Assembly: GCA_009777025.1 (NCBI GenBank)
Contig: WRMS01000006.1
Coordinates: 1 to 33,092 of the forward strand
DNA length: 33,092 bases
DNA from: Clostridiales bacterium
Lineage (GTDB): Bacteria; Bacillota; Peptococcia; DRI-13; UBA5745
Direction: 5' to 3'
This document shows positions 1 through 7,326 of the stretch, piece by piece. The position numbers and the translations under genes were made by a program. The notes below the pieces were generated by a model. It ran no database searches. It saw nothing but the letters and a program-made list of their open reading frames with translations, and was not told where the DNA came from. Positions within the stretch are counted from its first letter, which is position 1. The number at the start of each line of letters is the position of its first letter.

Positions 1-13
1 CGCTGAGTTTCAT
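1..13 (-). CDS. 5' end of a minus-strand gene (first four codons only)
   Basis: Reading the minus strand, an AAAAGGAG ribosome binding site (20-27) is followed after 6 nt by ATG AAA CTC AGC and the window edge. The site and spacing are good, so a gene probably begins here. Only M-K-L-S is visible and no product can be named. A long untranslated stretch (about 255 bp back to the TSCPD gene) precedes it. Confidence 0.5.
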
Positions 14-78
14 CGTTTTCTCCTTTTTGTCCCCTTCATATAGTTGGTTGAGTAATCCGCTAATGTTGAACGTTATTT

Positions 79-107
79 GTATAAGTCTAACAATAAGGAA
101 CAGTTAA
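79..107 (-). promoter_or_regulatory. possible sigma-A promoter for the gene leaving the left edge
   Basis: On the minus strand TTAACT (102-107) and TTATAC (79-84) are separated by 17 bp, about 65 bp upstream of the ATG at 13. Both hexamers match the vegetative consensus only in part. If real, the structured-looking segment at 110-262 lies upstream of the transcript rather than inside its leader. Confidence 0.3.
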
Positions 108-109
108 TT

Positions 110-262
110 CTACACCCCAATGCGTAAAACCTGATTCTCAAAATACACCTTGCTCGCTCGGTAACCCAGTAAGTATTCCGAAGGGGACTTTGCTCTACCA
201 CTCCGGCGGCTTTAGCTTAAGCCTGTTCCTTACAGGCGCAGGACTAGGTATTATCCTTCTTT
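110..262 (-). other. non-coding segment with hairpin potential; possible small RNA or leader, family unknown
   Basis: No reading frame is listed here. On the minus strand GCCTGT-AAGGA-ACAGGC is followed at once by GGCTT-AAGCTA-AAGCC, two small hairpins that share GGC and so would exclude each other. The outer segments CCTAGT...GCG...CCTG and CAGG...CGC...ATTGGG could pair to form a long imperfect rod. The short strings AAAGCC and GGGTTACCG occur in the order seen in c-di-GMP-I riboswitches, but the conserved GCAAAC segment was not found, so I do not call that family. A rod-like small RNA of the 6S type is an equally weak possibility. Confidence 0.25.
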
Positions 263-269
263 ATTGCGT

Positions 270-524
270 TTACAAGCTTTGTTTGATCTGGAGCAGCATC
301 TTCGCGAACTGATCCGGACAGGAAGTCGCTTTTTGGTCACAGGGGATGCCGTCCAGCAGCGCGATCAGCTCGTCCATATGCCTTCCTTTCACCAGCCGAC
401 TCATTCCCTGTCCATAGCCGTCGCATCCATCGTCCACGGACAAGCTTTCGACAAAACCTTCCTCGCTTACTTCGATATGAAACTGCGTGCTGCATACGCC
501 TTGGGGCTTGAAATGGTACATCAT
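270..524 (-). CDS. TSCPD-domain protein (TIGR03905-like), 84 aa
   Basis: A small soluble protein, complete at 84 aa, which is the usual length of the family. The name-giving motif TSCPDQFAK is near the C-terminus (about residues 67-75). The N-terminal half has the family pattern FKPQGVCSTQFHIEV, then a DGCDGYGQGMSRLVKG stretch corresponding to the usual GGCxGNxxGIxxLVxG. Several conserved cysteines (VCST, GCDG, IPCD, SCPD) suggest metal or cofactor binding; related domains sit at the C-terminus of some B12-dependent ribonucleotide reductases, but the job of the stand-alone protein is not established. Two ATGs stand in tandem (524 and 521) behind an AGAGGG element at about 537-543; either could be used. 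It lies in the same direction as the gene leaving the left edge. Confidence 0.85.
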   Translation of the reverse strand: MMYHFKPQGVCSTQFHIEVSEEGFVESLSVDDGCDGYGQGMSRLVKGRHMDELIALLDGIPCDQKATSCPDQFAKMLLQIKQSL

Positions 525-563
525 GGAATCTGATCATCCCTCTTTTCTGTGAATATTTACTCA

Positions 564-572
564 ATTGTATCA
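564..572 (-). promoter_or_regulatory. extended -10 promoter candidate for the TSCPD gene
   Basis: TGATACAAT on the minus strand fits the TGnTATAAT extended -10 form, about 40 bp upstream of the start codon. No convincing -35 hexamer is present at the expected distance. Confidence 0.35.
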
Positions 573-679
573 TGTTCGCTCGGATGTATCCATCAATATA
601 TACGGAACTAAAATGTCAGAGCCTCCCTACACTTCGTGCCTATTCAAGACCTGCCTAAGGCCCACAGTATAAACTGCAA

Positions 680-717
680 AACGCCCGCTTGGGAGAAATC
701 CTCAAGCGGGCGTTTTT
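680..717. terminator. bidirectional intrinsic terminator
   Basis: A perfect 12-bp stem, AACGCCCGCTTG paired with CAAGCGGGCGTT, encloses an 11-nt loop. The plus-strand side ends in a run of five T; the minus-strand side ends in four T. It lies about 60 bp past the stop of the LPXTG protein gene and is well placed to end that transcript. Confidence 0.85.
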
Positions 718-774
718 CTATTCCGTTATTCTATGTGTCCTTATCATCCTTTCAACTAAAGTACTGCTTTAGTA

Positions 775-3700
775 TTAATGCATTCCTCTTTGCCGTTTCC
801 TCCTTCCCCGGACAGTGACGGCCATGGTGATCAACACCGATGCGTAGAGTACGTACAGCTCCATTGTCATTCCCGGGTAACCTGTCTTCGGTAAGCTTCC
901 CGTCGGCGGCGGATAGGCGATGAATATCCACGTATCCGTATCGTCGTCCCAGCGCCACTCTCCTGTAGGCGTACCGTTCCCGTTCAACTCAACGAAAGTA
1001 TTATCCTCATCAGCAGGAACAATTGTATCCTCCGGACTGATGGGATCCGGCGGAGGCGCGGTAGGTTCAATCGGTTCCGGGTCCGGTCTTATTTCCGGGT
1101 CAGGCGTTCCTGGCTCAGGTGTTTTTACCTCAGGATCAGTCGGCTTCGGGTCTGTCGTTCCCGGATCGGTTGGCTTCGGGTCTGTCGTTCCCGGGCCTGT
1201 TGTTCCTGGATCGGTTGTCCCCGGATCTGTTGTTCCGCCGTTTGGTTTCCAGGTTGCCGTTACGGTTACATCCATAGCAGGCATAATAAAGTTCGCTATT
1301 GCGCTGTTCTTGCCTGTATCATCCAGGACCGCTCCGCCTTCATCGATGGTCCAGCCGGCGAAGGTGTAGCCACTCTGACTGCCTGCGCGGATGGTAACGG
1401 TCACGCCTTCATCATATACGCCCTCTCCGGTTATGGATGGGCCTTCCGCAAAGGCGCCCATGCTCCCGTCAACAGCGAAGCTGTTTTTTACCGTGACTTT
1501 GTATTGCAGGCTTCGGCTCTCCTCCCAATGGGCTTTGACGGTTACATCTTTATCCGGCATGACGAATGAGGTGGTCGCTTCGCTATCCTCCGCCAACACC
1601 ACGCCGCCTTCCTCCACGGTCCACCCTAGGAAGACATAGCCCTTTCGGCTTCCGGCATTTATCGCGACGGTCCTTCCCTCCGCGTAAAGCCCCGCGCCGC
1701 TGTATTCCGCGTAGCTGTCGATCACCTTCACCTTGCTGGTGACAGGCAGTTTGTTCCACTGCGCGTATACGGTCATGCTCACGTGAATGATCGTATCTCC
1801 GGTAAAGCTATAGCCTTTGCCTTCTTTATCCGTATTCCATCCCAGGAATGCATGACCATCCCGTTTCGGATCGTCCGGCATGTTGCCGCCCAGTGCAGTG
1901 CCGGCTTCCACCGTACGGACATCCGTTATTTCTCCGCCAGCAAAGCTACCGCCGTTCGTATCAAAGGTAAGATCCACATAACTGGCAGGCAGTTTCAGGT
2001 ACTTAAAGGCAGCGCCATTGATCCCTTCTACAGGTAGCGTTTCCGTACTCATGTAATAGAATTCATTTAATGTGCTGTTTTTGGGAAATACCGCCATGCT
2101 GGCGTCCTCAACCGCAAGCGTCCCTTCTGATTTTCCAAAAACTGCCCCGTCTTTGCCCCAGAAGCGGGCAAAGCCAATCTTCTCGTCCAGTCCGGGCTCT
2201 ATAAGCGTTTTACTTGACAACAGAATTGCCGGTTCATTTTCGCCGTAGAATACCCCTCCGGTGATGCGTCCGATTTGGGCAGGTTCACCCGTATAGATTG
2301 GTTCACTGGAAACCGCGGCGTAGTTACCGAAGATCTGTCCGCCGGATAGGATGTCGATTTCCCCCCGATTCCGAATGCCATAACTATACGACACATTGAG
2401 AATCGTTCCGCCGCTGATTTCGACGATCTTCCCTCTCGGCTCATTGTCGATACCGGGCCCGCGGTATCCCGATATGTACAGGGATTCCCCGCCGAGCTTT
2501 TCAATCGTACCTGCGTTATACACGCCTGTACCTTCCGCGAACAGCGTCTGATTTCCTTCGCCTATAAAGTATCCACCGGAGATTTCGTTGATCAGCCCAT
2601 CGTAACCATTGAGAAGAGCCATCGTCGCCTCAAACCTCCCGCCTGTGATAGCGCCAATTCTGGCTCCTTGTCCGGACACCAACAAGCCCACATATCCTCC
2701 GCTGACCGTCAGTCCGGAAATGGTTCCGATACTGGTCTCCACCGGGTAGGGTAATCCCACGTCAGAGACGACATGAATCCCCCCATGATTCGTTGAATTA
2801 TTCTCCCTTGTCACAAACTCTCCGCCGCTGATCGCGTCGATTCGTGTGCCGCGATAGACGCCCAGAACCGGGCGGCTGTCCGATTCAAAGTAACCACCGC
2901 TGATCTCGCCAATATAAGACTCGTTCTGTACGACAAAAGCCGTGCTGTTGTAAGTCGGAGCGGTTTTGATAAACCTGCCGCCGGTGATGGCGCCGATACT
3001 TGTCGTCATGCCCTTGTTCCCAAAAAAATTGTTTGTATCCGAAGTCATACTGACCGAGTGCTGGCTGCCAAGAAACTCACCGCCGCTGATAACATGAATC
3101 CTGGCGCCGTTTTCGACTTCCAGCGCATTACGCCCTTGTAGAATTCCGCCGGTTATCGTAGCACTGGCAGCTTTTCCTTCTCTACCGCTCAGCTTTAAGG
3201 CATAACTGGTATCAGTTATATTGATAAGCTTTATGCCGTCATGGATTTCGATTTCGCCGCCGCCGCTGACTTCCATCGTTTGACTGTCGGACGATAGCGT
3301 GACAATATTATCTTTCGTTCCATCGCCCAGGACGAGCCTGGCGCCTTCGCCAAGTACCAGGATACTGCTCCTTAGCTGAATTGTGTGCGCACCGCACACC
3401 CCGACGATGGTGACGTCGGTGTCCGGGGACACGAGAATAAATCTTGTTTCTGAGAAATCTTCATGAATCTCAATCGTAACGGGACCTGCATCCTTTGCCG
3501 CTTCAAAAGCGTCATATAGCGTGTCATAAAAAGTACCCGTTTCGCGAATACTGACTTTACCAGCCGCAGGAAAATCTCTGAACGGCCTCGTTTCGCCAAT
3601 CCCCCTGGCGCCAGTTTCTTCAAAGGCAATCTTTGCATCACTCTCAGCCTTTTCCAAAGTAAGGCCTTCCTCTGTTTTGCCATCCTCCGCAATGGTAAGG

Positions 3701-3834
3701 ATCGGCATAGTCTCATCCGCCAGCACCGAAAAAGGCGCCATATATATCGATGTCAAAAATACAACGACTAGCATAAAAGCCAGCAATTTTGTTGCAGTAT
3801 GTTTGCTGTGTTCGCCAAAAGCTATTTTTCGCAT
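775..3834 (-). CDS. LPXTG-anchored surface protein with beta-helix-like repeats and InlB B-type repeats, 1019 aa
   Basis: Predicted to be exported and covalently attached to peptidoglycan by sortase. Residues 1-40 form a signal peptide (basic start, hydrophobic core, VLA-DE cleavage-like site). Residues about 80-590 hold around a dozen rungs with an [IV][ST]GGxF core (ISGGYF, ITGGRF, ISGGEF), as expected for a right-handed parallel beta-helix. Next comes a Listeria-Bacteroides repeat (TFDTNGG...FLGWNTD...VYAQW, about 620-690), then two divergent InlB B-repeats (about 695-855), a Pro/Thr/Asp/Gly wall-spanning spacer, LPKTG at 981-985, a hydrophobic segment and the tail RGRRKRQRG. GGAGG sits 9 nt before the ATG, so the start is secure. 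It stands alone between two terminators; no sortase gene is in view. The ligand is unknown; adhesion is an inference from architecture. Confidence 0.9.
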   Translation of the reverse strand: MRKIAFGEHSKHTATKLLAFMLVVVFLTSIYMAPFSVLADETMPILTIAEDGKTEEGLTLEKAESDAKIAFEETGARGIGETRPFRDFPAAGKVSIRETGTFYDTLYDAFEAAKDAGPVTIEIHEDFSETRFILVSPDTDVTIVGVCGAHTIQLRSSILVLGEGARLVLGDGTKDNIVTLSSDSQTMEVSGGGEIEIHDGIKLINITDTSYALKLSGREGKAASATITGGILQGRNALEVENGARIHVISGGEFLGSQHSVSMTSDTNNFFGNKGMTTSIGAITGGRFIKTAPTYNSTAFVVQNESYIGEISGGYFESDSRPVLGVYRGTRIDAISGGEFVTRENNSTNHGGIHVVSDVGLPYPVETSIGTISGLTVSGGYVGLLVSGQGARIGAITGGRFEATMALLNGYDGLINEISGGYFIGEGNQTLFAEGTGVYNAGTIEKLGGESLYISGYRGPGIDNEPRGKIVEISGGTILNVSYSYGIRNRGEIDILSGGQIFGNYAAVSSEPIYTGEPAQIGRITGGVFYGENEPAILLSSKTLIEPGLDEKIGFARFWGKDGAVFGKSEGTLAVEDASMAVFPKNSTLNEFYYMSTETLPVEGINGAAFKYLKLPASYVDLTFDTNGGSFAGGEITDVRTVEAGTALGGNMPDDPKRDGHAFLGWNTDKEGKGYSFTGDTIIHVSMTVYAQWNKLPVTSKVKVIDSYAEYSGAGLYAEGRTVAINAGSRKGYVFLGWTVEEGGVVLAEDSEATTSFVMPDKDVTVKAHWEESRSLQYKVTVKNSFAVDGSMGAFAEGPSITGEGVYDEGVTVTIRAGSQSGYTFAGWTIDEGGAVLDDTGKNSAIANFIMPAMDVTVTATWKPNGGTTDPGTTDPGTTGPGTTDPKPTDPGTTDPKPTDPEVKTPEPGTPDPEIRPDPEPIEPTAPPPDPISPEDTIVPADEDNTFVELNGNGTPTGEWRWDDDTDTWIFIAYPPPTGSLPKTGYPGMTMELYVLYASVLITMAVTVRGRRKRQRGMH
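1135..1236 (-). repeat. short tandem repeats encoding the TDPGT/TDPKP wall spacer
   Basis: Degenerate 15- to 36-bp units rich in GGATCGGTTG and GGTCTGTCGTTCC encode the proline-rich segment before the LPKTG motif. Such runs commonly vary in length between strains. Confidence 0.7.
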
Positions 3835-4033
3835 TTTCGCTAACCTCCAGTTTTCTTTTAGCGTAAACTGCGAAGGAACTTGAAGGTCAACAAGTTTTCG
3901 AATATTTTTTGCGTTCCGCTTGTTTTTCTCTAGGTCACCGTATTATGTGCAAAAGCGCTTCTTATTTCATCTTCTGTAACATATGATGTATTCCCTTATT
4001 TTTCCTGTACTTTATTTTTATGGTGTACTGTAG

Positions 4034-4063
4034 TAAAAAAACCTTAGACATTCTCTAAGGTTT
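4034..4063 (-). terminator. intrinsic terminator after the small drug-export gene
   Basis: The stem AACCTTAGA/TCTAAGGTT (9 bp, 5-nt loop) is followed on the minus strand by a run of T. It lies about 35 bp past the stop of the gene at 4098-4592. Confidence 0.75.
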
Positions 4064-4097
4064 GTAGCCCTTTTTAAGATCAAAACATCAGATTATG

Positions 4098-4592
4098 CTA
4101 TCGAACCAGAAATTGCAGAACGCCTATCGTTCCATAGGCTGCTGCCGTCATGATGAGTCCGGCGAGCAGAACGCCAATCGCAATGGCAGGAAACGCATAC
4201 CGCAGTCGCATATTCAGTAGGGCCGCAATACCGGCTCCGGTCCAGGCGCCTGTACCGGGCAAAGGAATGCCGACAAATACGACCAACGCCCAAAAGGATA
4301 GGTCGGTGATTTTACGGCTATGCTTGACGAGCCGTTCCTCATACCATCGAATAAAGGGCCCGAACGCAGGAAAGCGTTTCAACATATAGAGTATCCGTTT
4401 GATGAACAGCAAAATAAAGGGTATGGGCAACAGATTGCCCAGAACGCTGATCACCAATACCGTATACCAGGGCATTTGTAAAGCCGCCCCCAGTATCACA
4501 GCCCCCCTCAGTTCGATCAGGGGGATCATGGATATCATGAATAAGGCCGCTTCCCGCCCGGCAAAAGACGCCCATTGAAATAGTTCAGCCAA
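4098..4592 (-). CDS. small multi-drug export family membrane protein (COG2426/PF06695 type), 164 aa
   Basis: A very hydrophobic protein with about four membrane segments, of the usual length for this family. Family-type features are the early ISMIPLIELRGAVILGA segment, NLLPIPFILLFIKRIL, and the loop VGIPLPGTGAWTGAGIAALL. The name comes from old annotation; the transported substrate is not firmly known, so export function is a family-level statement. The start codon is TTG at 4590-4592, preceded by GGGAGGGG about 5-7 nt away; no better ATG is available. It lies 57 bp downstream of the ArsC-like gene in the same direction and is followed by a terminator, so the two probably share a transcript. 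Confidence 0.8.
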   Translation of the reverse strand: MAELFQWASFAGREAALFMISMIPLIELRGAVILGAALQMPWYTVLVISVLGNLLPIPFILLFIKRILYMLKRFPAFGPFIRWYEERLVKHSRKITDLSFWALVVFVGIPLPGTGAWTGAGIAALLNMRLRYAFPAIAIGVLLAGLIMTAAAYGTIGVLQFLVR

Positions 4593-4649
4593 TTCCGCCC
4601 CTCCCGATCATAACCGAATAGAGATTAACCGGTTTTCTCTGTATAGCAC

Positions 4650-4979
4650 TTAATCCCATCCGCTCCATATGTCCGGACAGTAGCCAACCGTAGCGTATTT
4701 GCCGTTTCTGACGATAGGGGTTTTGAAAAGGCTCGGACACTCGAGGAGCTTATCCGGCTTCGATTCGTCGGTTAAGTAACGGAACAGATGGTAGTCTTCC
4801 GCTTTGTCTGAAACCATTGCGTCAATTCCGACAGAAGCGATCACCGAATTAAGCTCACCCTTGCTCAGCCCTTTTTGCAGAATATCTACGCGTTGATACT
4901 TAATGCTGCGCTCCTTGAAGTACCGTTCGGCTTTTTTTGTATCAAAGCATTTTGCTTTTCCGAATATCTGAATGTTCAT
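4650..4979 (-). CDS. ArsC/Spx-family thioredoxin-fold protein, 109 aa
   Basis: The sequence MNIQIFGKAKCFDTKKAERYFKERSIKYQRVDI is the classic start of the ArsC/Spx/MgsR family: a beta strand, then a single active-site-like Cys (Cys11) with no CXXC partner, then KKAERYFKER. The C-terminal part (CPSLFKTPIVRNGKYATVGYCPDIW) matches the family's TPIVRxGxxxTVGYxPE segment. Candidates are a reductase of the ArsC type or a redox regulator like Spx. The KAKCFDTKKAERYF pattern is common in small clostridial 'arsenate reductase family' proteins, and no ars operon is present, so arsenate reduction is not supported. AAGGAGAG precedes the ATG. A good promoter lies about 50 bp upstream. Confidence 0.8.
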   Translation of the reverse strand: MNIQIFGKAKCFDTKKAERYFKERSIKYQRVDILQKGLSKGELNSVIASVGIDAMVSDKAEDYHLFRYLTDESKPDKLLECPSLFKTPIVRNGKYATVGYCPDIWSGWD

Positions 4980-5028
4980 GAACTCTCCTTGGTTTGCGAT
5001 TTATCATTTTCTCGCTTTCAGCAGGTCT

Positions 5029-5057
5029 ATTATCTCAGCTATGTCCATCGCAATCAA
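5029..5057 (-). promoter_or_regulatory. sigma-A promoter for the ArsC-like/drug-export pair
   Basis: TTGATT (-35, 5052-5057) and GATAAT (-10, 5029-5034) on the minus strand are separated by exactly 17 bp. The -10 box lies about 50 bp upstream of the ATG at 4979. Confidence 0.55.
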
Positions 5058-5190
5058 CTGCTCTTTCTAGTAACTGCAGAAAATAGTTCGCCCACAGTAG
5101 TATCTGCCTGAAGCGTTTTGTAGAAGTCTCACATGAGCAAACACCCGCATCAGCATGAAGCCATTTGACATTAAACCATACCGCAATGCA

Positions 5191-5239
5191 GATTGCCCTA
5201 CTCTGTTATGGAAAATCCATAACGGAGCAGGGCAATCCA
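5191..5239. repeat. long imperfect hairpin downstream of the YdbC/PC4 gene
   Basis: GATTGCCCT-a-CTC-t-GTTATGGA is followed by AAA and then TCCATAAC-g-GAG-c-AGGGCAATC: a 22-nt arm with two mismatches and a 3-nt loop. It lies 30 bp past the stop of the gene at 5269-5595. There is no T-run on either side, so a standard intrinsic terminator is not clear; an mRNA 3'-stabilising stem or a miniature repeat is possible. Confidence 0.6.
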
Positions 5240-5268
5240 TCGTCAGAAAATACTATAGTCTTTGGGCA

Positions 5269-5595
5269 TTAACCGGCTTTCTTCTTAGCGCTTCCTTCAT
5301 TATTATAATCACTCTTACCAGCCGCTTCTTCCAGCATCTCTTCTGTAACGATTTCTTCCTCATCCTGCGGTTCAGGCAACTCTGTCTCAACCAGCAGTTC
5401 CTGCAGCGATCTCATCTCTCTCAGCGACAAGGTGATTCCCCGGCTTGCTTTTCTGTCTCCGGGCGCCCATTCCCGCAGGTCATAACGGGGACCTCGATTG
5501 TTCCAGTTCATGAGCCTCAATTCCTTAGTCCAGCCTGTGGGAGACTCTGATAAAATCCCAAGCTTCTCCAGCACTTCAAATGTGATATCTGCCAT
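5269..5595 (-). CDS. YdbC/PC4-type single-strand nucleic-acid-binding protein, 108 aa
   Basis: The N-terminal 70 residues carry the YdbC/PC4 pattern: an early strand ending in GILSESPTGWTKELRLMNWNNRGPRYDLREW, then RGITLSLREMRSLQELL. In the family this is a small dimeric fold that binds single-stranded DNA or RNA. The C-terminal 35 residues are acidic (EPQDEEEIVTEEMLEEAAG) and end in a lysine-rich tail, a disordered extension beyond the minimal fold. The ATG is preceded by purine-rich GGGAGTGATGGGAAGG. It has its own strong promoter 67 bp upstream and is followed by a long hairpin, so it is probably transcribed alone. Confidence 0.8.
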   Translation of the reverse strand: MADITFEVLEKLGILSESPTGWTKELRLMNWNNRGPRYDLREWAPGDRKASRGITLSLREMRSLQELLVETELPEPQDEEEIVTEEMLEEAAGKSDYNNEGSAKKKAG

Positions 5596-5661
5596 GCCTT
5601 CCCATCACTCCCTTTTTTGTCGTTTTTCGGGAACAGACGGCCGTTCCTGTTCCATACCTCC

Positions 5662-5690
5662 ATTATAGTATCCCAATTTTTGTTAGTCAA
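5662..5690 (-). promoter_or_regulatory. strong sigma-A promoter for the YdbC/PC4 gene
   Basis: TTGACT (5685-5690) and a perfect TATAAT (5662-5667) on the minus strand are separated by 17 bp. This is the best promoter match in the window. Confidence 0.8.
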
Positions 5691-5784
5691 GGGATATTTT
5701 GTCATTCTATCTTTTTATTTCCTGATAATAGAAACAGTTGAATGCGTCATCCTGTTATCATGTTTTTATGGTATGCTGTGAAAT

Positions 5785-5822
5785 GAAAGGAGGGAATGCG
5801 GAAAGCCGGATGTCCATATTAG
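5785..5822 (+). other. ribosome binding site followed by an 8-codon ORF
   Basis: AAAGGAGGG (5787-5794) lies one base before an ATG that opens only M-R-K-A-G-C-P-Y before TAG. The ribosome site is strong but too close for ideal spacing, and nothing lies downstream in this frame. It may be the stub of a broken gene, a leader peptide or chance. Confidence 0.2.
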
Positions 5823-5845
5823 TTGCGTCCCATTTGGTCTATCTA

Positions 5846-6070
5846 TTACAGCCTTACCACAATACCATAACCAAACTTGCCGTTAAGACCCACATACTGT
5901 ACTTCCTGGACACGGGACTCGCGGCATTCCGGATGCTCGATAGGATACCGAACATAAAAAGAGGACAAGGCGGCGTACTGTGTTTGTACGACAATCTTGT
6001 CACTCTTAGCGGAAACGATAAGGTTATCCCCATCACGCTGCTTTAGTACCTTACGGACTTGATGTGTCAA
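5846..6070 (-). CDS. doubtful hypothetical ORF, 74 aa
   Basis: The minus-strand frame begins at a TTG with no clear ribosome site and encodes a composition that looks protein-like (IVSAKSDKIVVQTQYAALSSFYVRYPIEHPE) but matches no family I recognise. Its TTG lies inside the loop of the inverted repeat at 6044-6104. The frame is also open upstream, without a stop, back to the TGA of prsA and in the same phase, so it could be a former C-terminal extension of that gene or chance. An opposing plus-strand frame (5738-6046) has a less natural composition. Confidence 0.25.
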   Translation of the reverse strand: MTHQVRKVLKQRDGDNLIVSAKSDKIVVQTQYAALSSFYVRYPIEHPECRESRVQEVQYVGLNGKFGYGIVVRL

Positions 6071-6104
6071 TCTAAAACACGAATTGTTTGTCCGTAAGGG
6101 ACTA
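6044..6104. repeat. inverted repeat just downstream of prsA
   Basis: TAGT-a-CCTTACGGAC pairs with GTCCGTAAGG-g-ACTA across a 31-nt loop, with a possible small inner GTGT/ACAC stem. It begins 20 bp after the prsA stop. It lacks the T-run of a typical terminator. Confidence 0.6.
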
Positions 6105-6124
6105 ACGCTGCCGGATGCAGTTTC

Positions 6125-7219
6125 TCAATAACCCTGAGATGCTTCCGACTCGAAATCAGGCACGTCTACATTATAGGTGATCGCCGCAGCATTGACTACC
6201 TCCTGATAGTAGGCGTTGAAATGGTCCTCTTTCGCCTGCATCAACAGATGATAATCCAAGGCTTCCTCCACCTCTTCCAGGCTTTGCACCCTCGCCGGGG
6301 CAATTTCGTCAAGGACGATGATATGATAGCCGAACTGGGATTCCACCGGCGTTTGTGTGAAATCTCCCGTGTTCTCCAACGCAAAGGAAGCTGCCGCAAA
6401 TTCCGGCACCAGGGAACCGCCGTCGAGCATCGAGCCATAAGAATCAAAAGGCCCTATAGTGCCACCGTCCGCAAGGGATCCCTCATCCAGAGATTTCTCG
6501 TTGACAAGCGCTGCAAAATCCGCTCCGTCGTTCAGACTGGCGATGATCCCTTCCGCTTCCGCGATTTCATCTACCAGAATATGCCTGACCAGTCTGGTTT
6601 CGTCCAGGTAAAACTCTGTCAGGTTTTCTGAATAATACTCCTCCGGCGTCTGCTCCGGCGCCACAATATCCTTGGTCATTTCTTCATATAAGAACTGAAT
6701 CTGAATTTGTTCTTTCAAATAGTTGCGTAATGATGCTTCGGTAAATCCCCACATCATCAGAATGGTCTGAAAATTCGCCTCATCCCCTCCCGCATAATAG
6801 GTGACGAGCTGCTGCCGATAATCCTCCACATCCTGATCTTCCACCGCGATATTCTTCTTTAGCGATTCCTGCTGAAGGACTTTGTTTTCTGCATAGCTGA
6901 TCAAGTAGGTGCTTTTGTAGTTCTCAATGAGACTGACCACTTGCTCATCCTGTTCGGTGGACATATCCAGTCCCAGGACCGAAGCCATTGTCTGCAGATA
7001 CCACTCCATGTACACGTCTTCGAAAATGTCCTCGCCGTTGACATTGGCAATCACGCTGTGTTCGCCGGTGCTGATTCCGCCGATGATCGCCTGCGGCTTT
7101 TCCGCTTCCGGCTCTTCCTTCGCGACATCGGTGTTTCCGCCGCAAGCACCCAGCAGTATAAATGCTGCTATCGCTGCACTCAGAACTGTGACCCATTTCG
7201 CTCGCATCATTTTCTTCAT
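6125..7219 (-). CDS. prsA: PrsA-type lipoprotein foldase (peptidyl-prolyl isomerase), about 364 aa
   Basis: An extracytoplasmic membrane-anchored chaperone that helps secreted proteins fold after translocation. Residues 1-26 are a lipoprotein signal ending in the lipobox LLGAC (Cys26 lipidated in the family). A SurA-like N-terminal region (about 60-190) carries VNGEDIFEDVYMEW and a long helical stretch. The parvulin/PpiC domain (about 205-305) has the hallmarks RHILVDEIAEAEGII, LADGGTIGPF, and VESQFGYHIIVLDE; a helical tail follows. The track starts at a TTG (7225), but I prefer ATG 7219, which gives MKKMMRAKW directly. The ribosome site is weak (AGAG about 8 nt away). It has its own extended -10 promoter and lies about 100 bp after mfd. 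Confidence 0.85.
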   Translation of the reverse strand: MKKMMRAKWVTVLSAAIAAFILLGACGGNTDVAKEEPEAEKPQAIIGGISTGEHSVIANVNGEDIFEDVYMEWYLQTMASVLGLDMSTEQDEQVVSLIENYKSTYLISYAENKVLQQESLKKNIAVEDQDVEDYRQQLVTYYAGGDEANFQTILMMWGFTEASLRNYLKEQIQIQFLYEEMTKDIVAPEQTPEEYYSENLTEFYLDETRLVRHILVDEIAEAEGIIASLNDGADFAALVNEKSLDEGSLADGGTIGPFDSYGSMLDGGSLVPEFAAASFALENTGDFTQTPVESQFGYHIIVLDEIAPARVQSLEEVEEALDYHLLMQAKEDHFNAYYQEVVNAAAITYNVDVPDFESEASQGY

Positions 7220-7258
7220 CCTCAATTCTCTGTGTAATCCGCGTTGACATTGTATTGT

Positions 7259-7267
7259 ATTATATCA
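7259..7267 (-). promoter_or_regulatory. extended -10 promoter for prsA
   Basis: TGATATAAT on the minus strand is a perfect extended -10 (TGnTATAAT), about 40 bp upstream of the prsA start. No good -35 is present. It suggests that prsA can be transcribed independently of mfd. Confidence 0.55.
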
Positions 7268-7326
7268 TACTAATTATCTATGCGTGCAGTTCGTCTTACA
7301 TGAATTCTGTGTGAGGCGGCCGCAGG

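Noticed and set aside
110-262. c-di-GMP-I riboswitch
   Set aside because: Only AAAGCC and GGGTTACCG match in order; the conserved GCAAAC element and GNRA-capped stem are not seen.
5738-6046. 102-aa plus-strand ORF
   Set aside because: No ribosome site at its start, composition unlike a folded protein, and the opposite strand reads more naturally in the same place.
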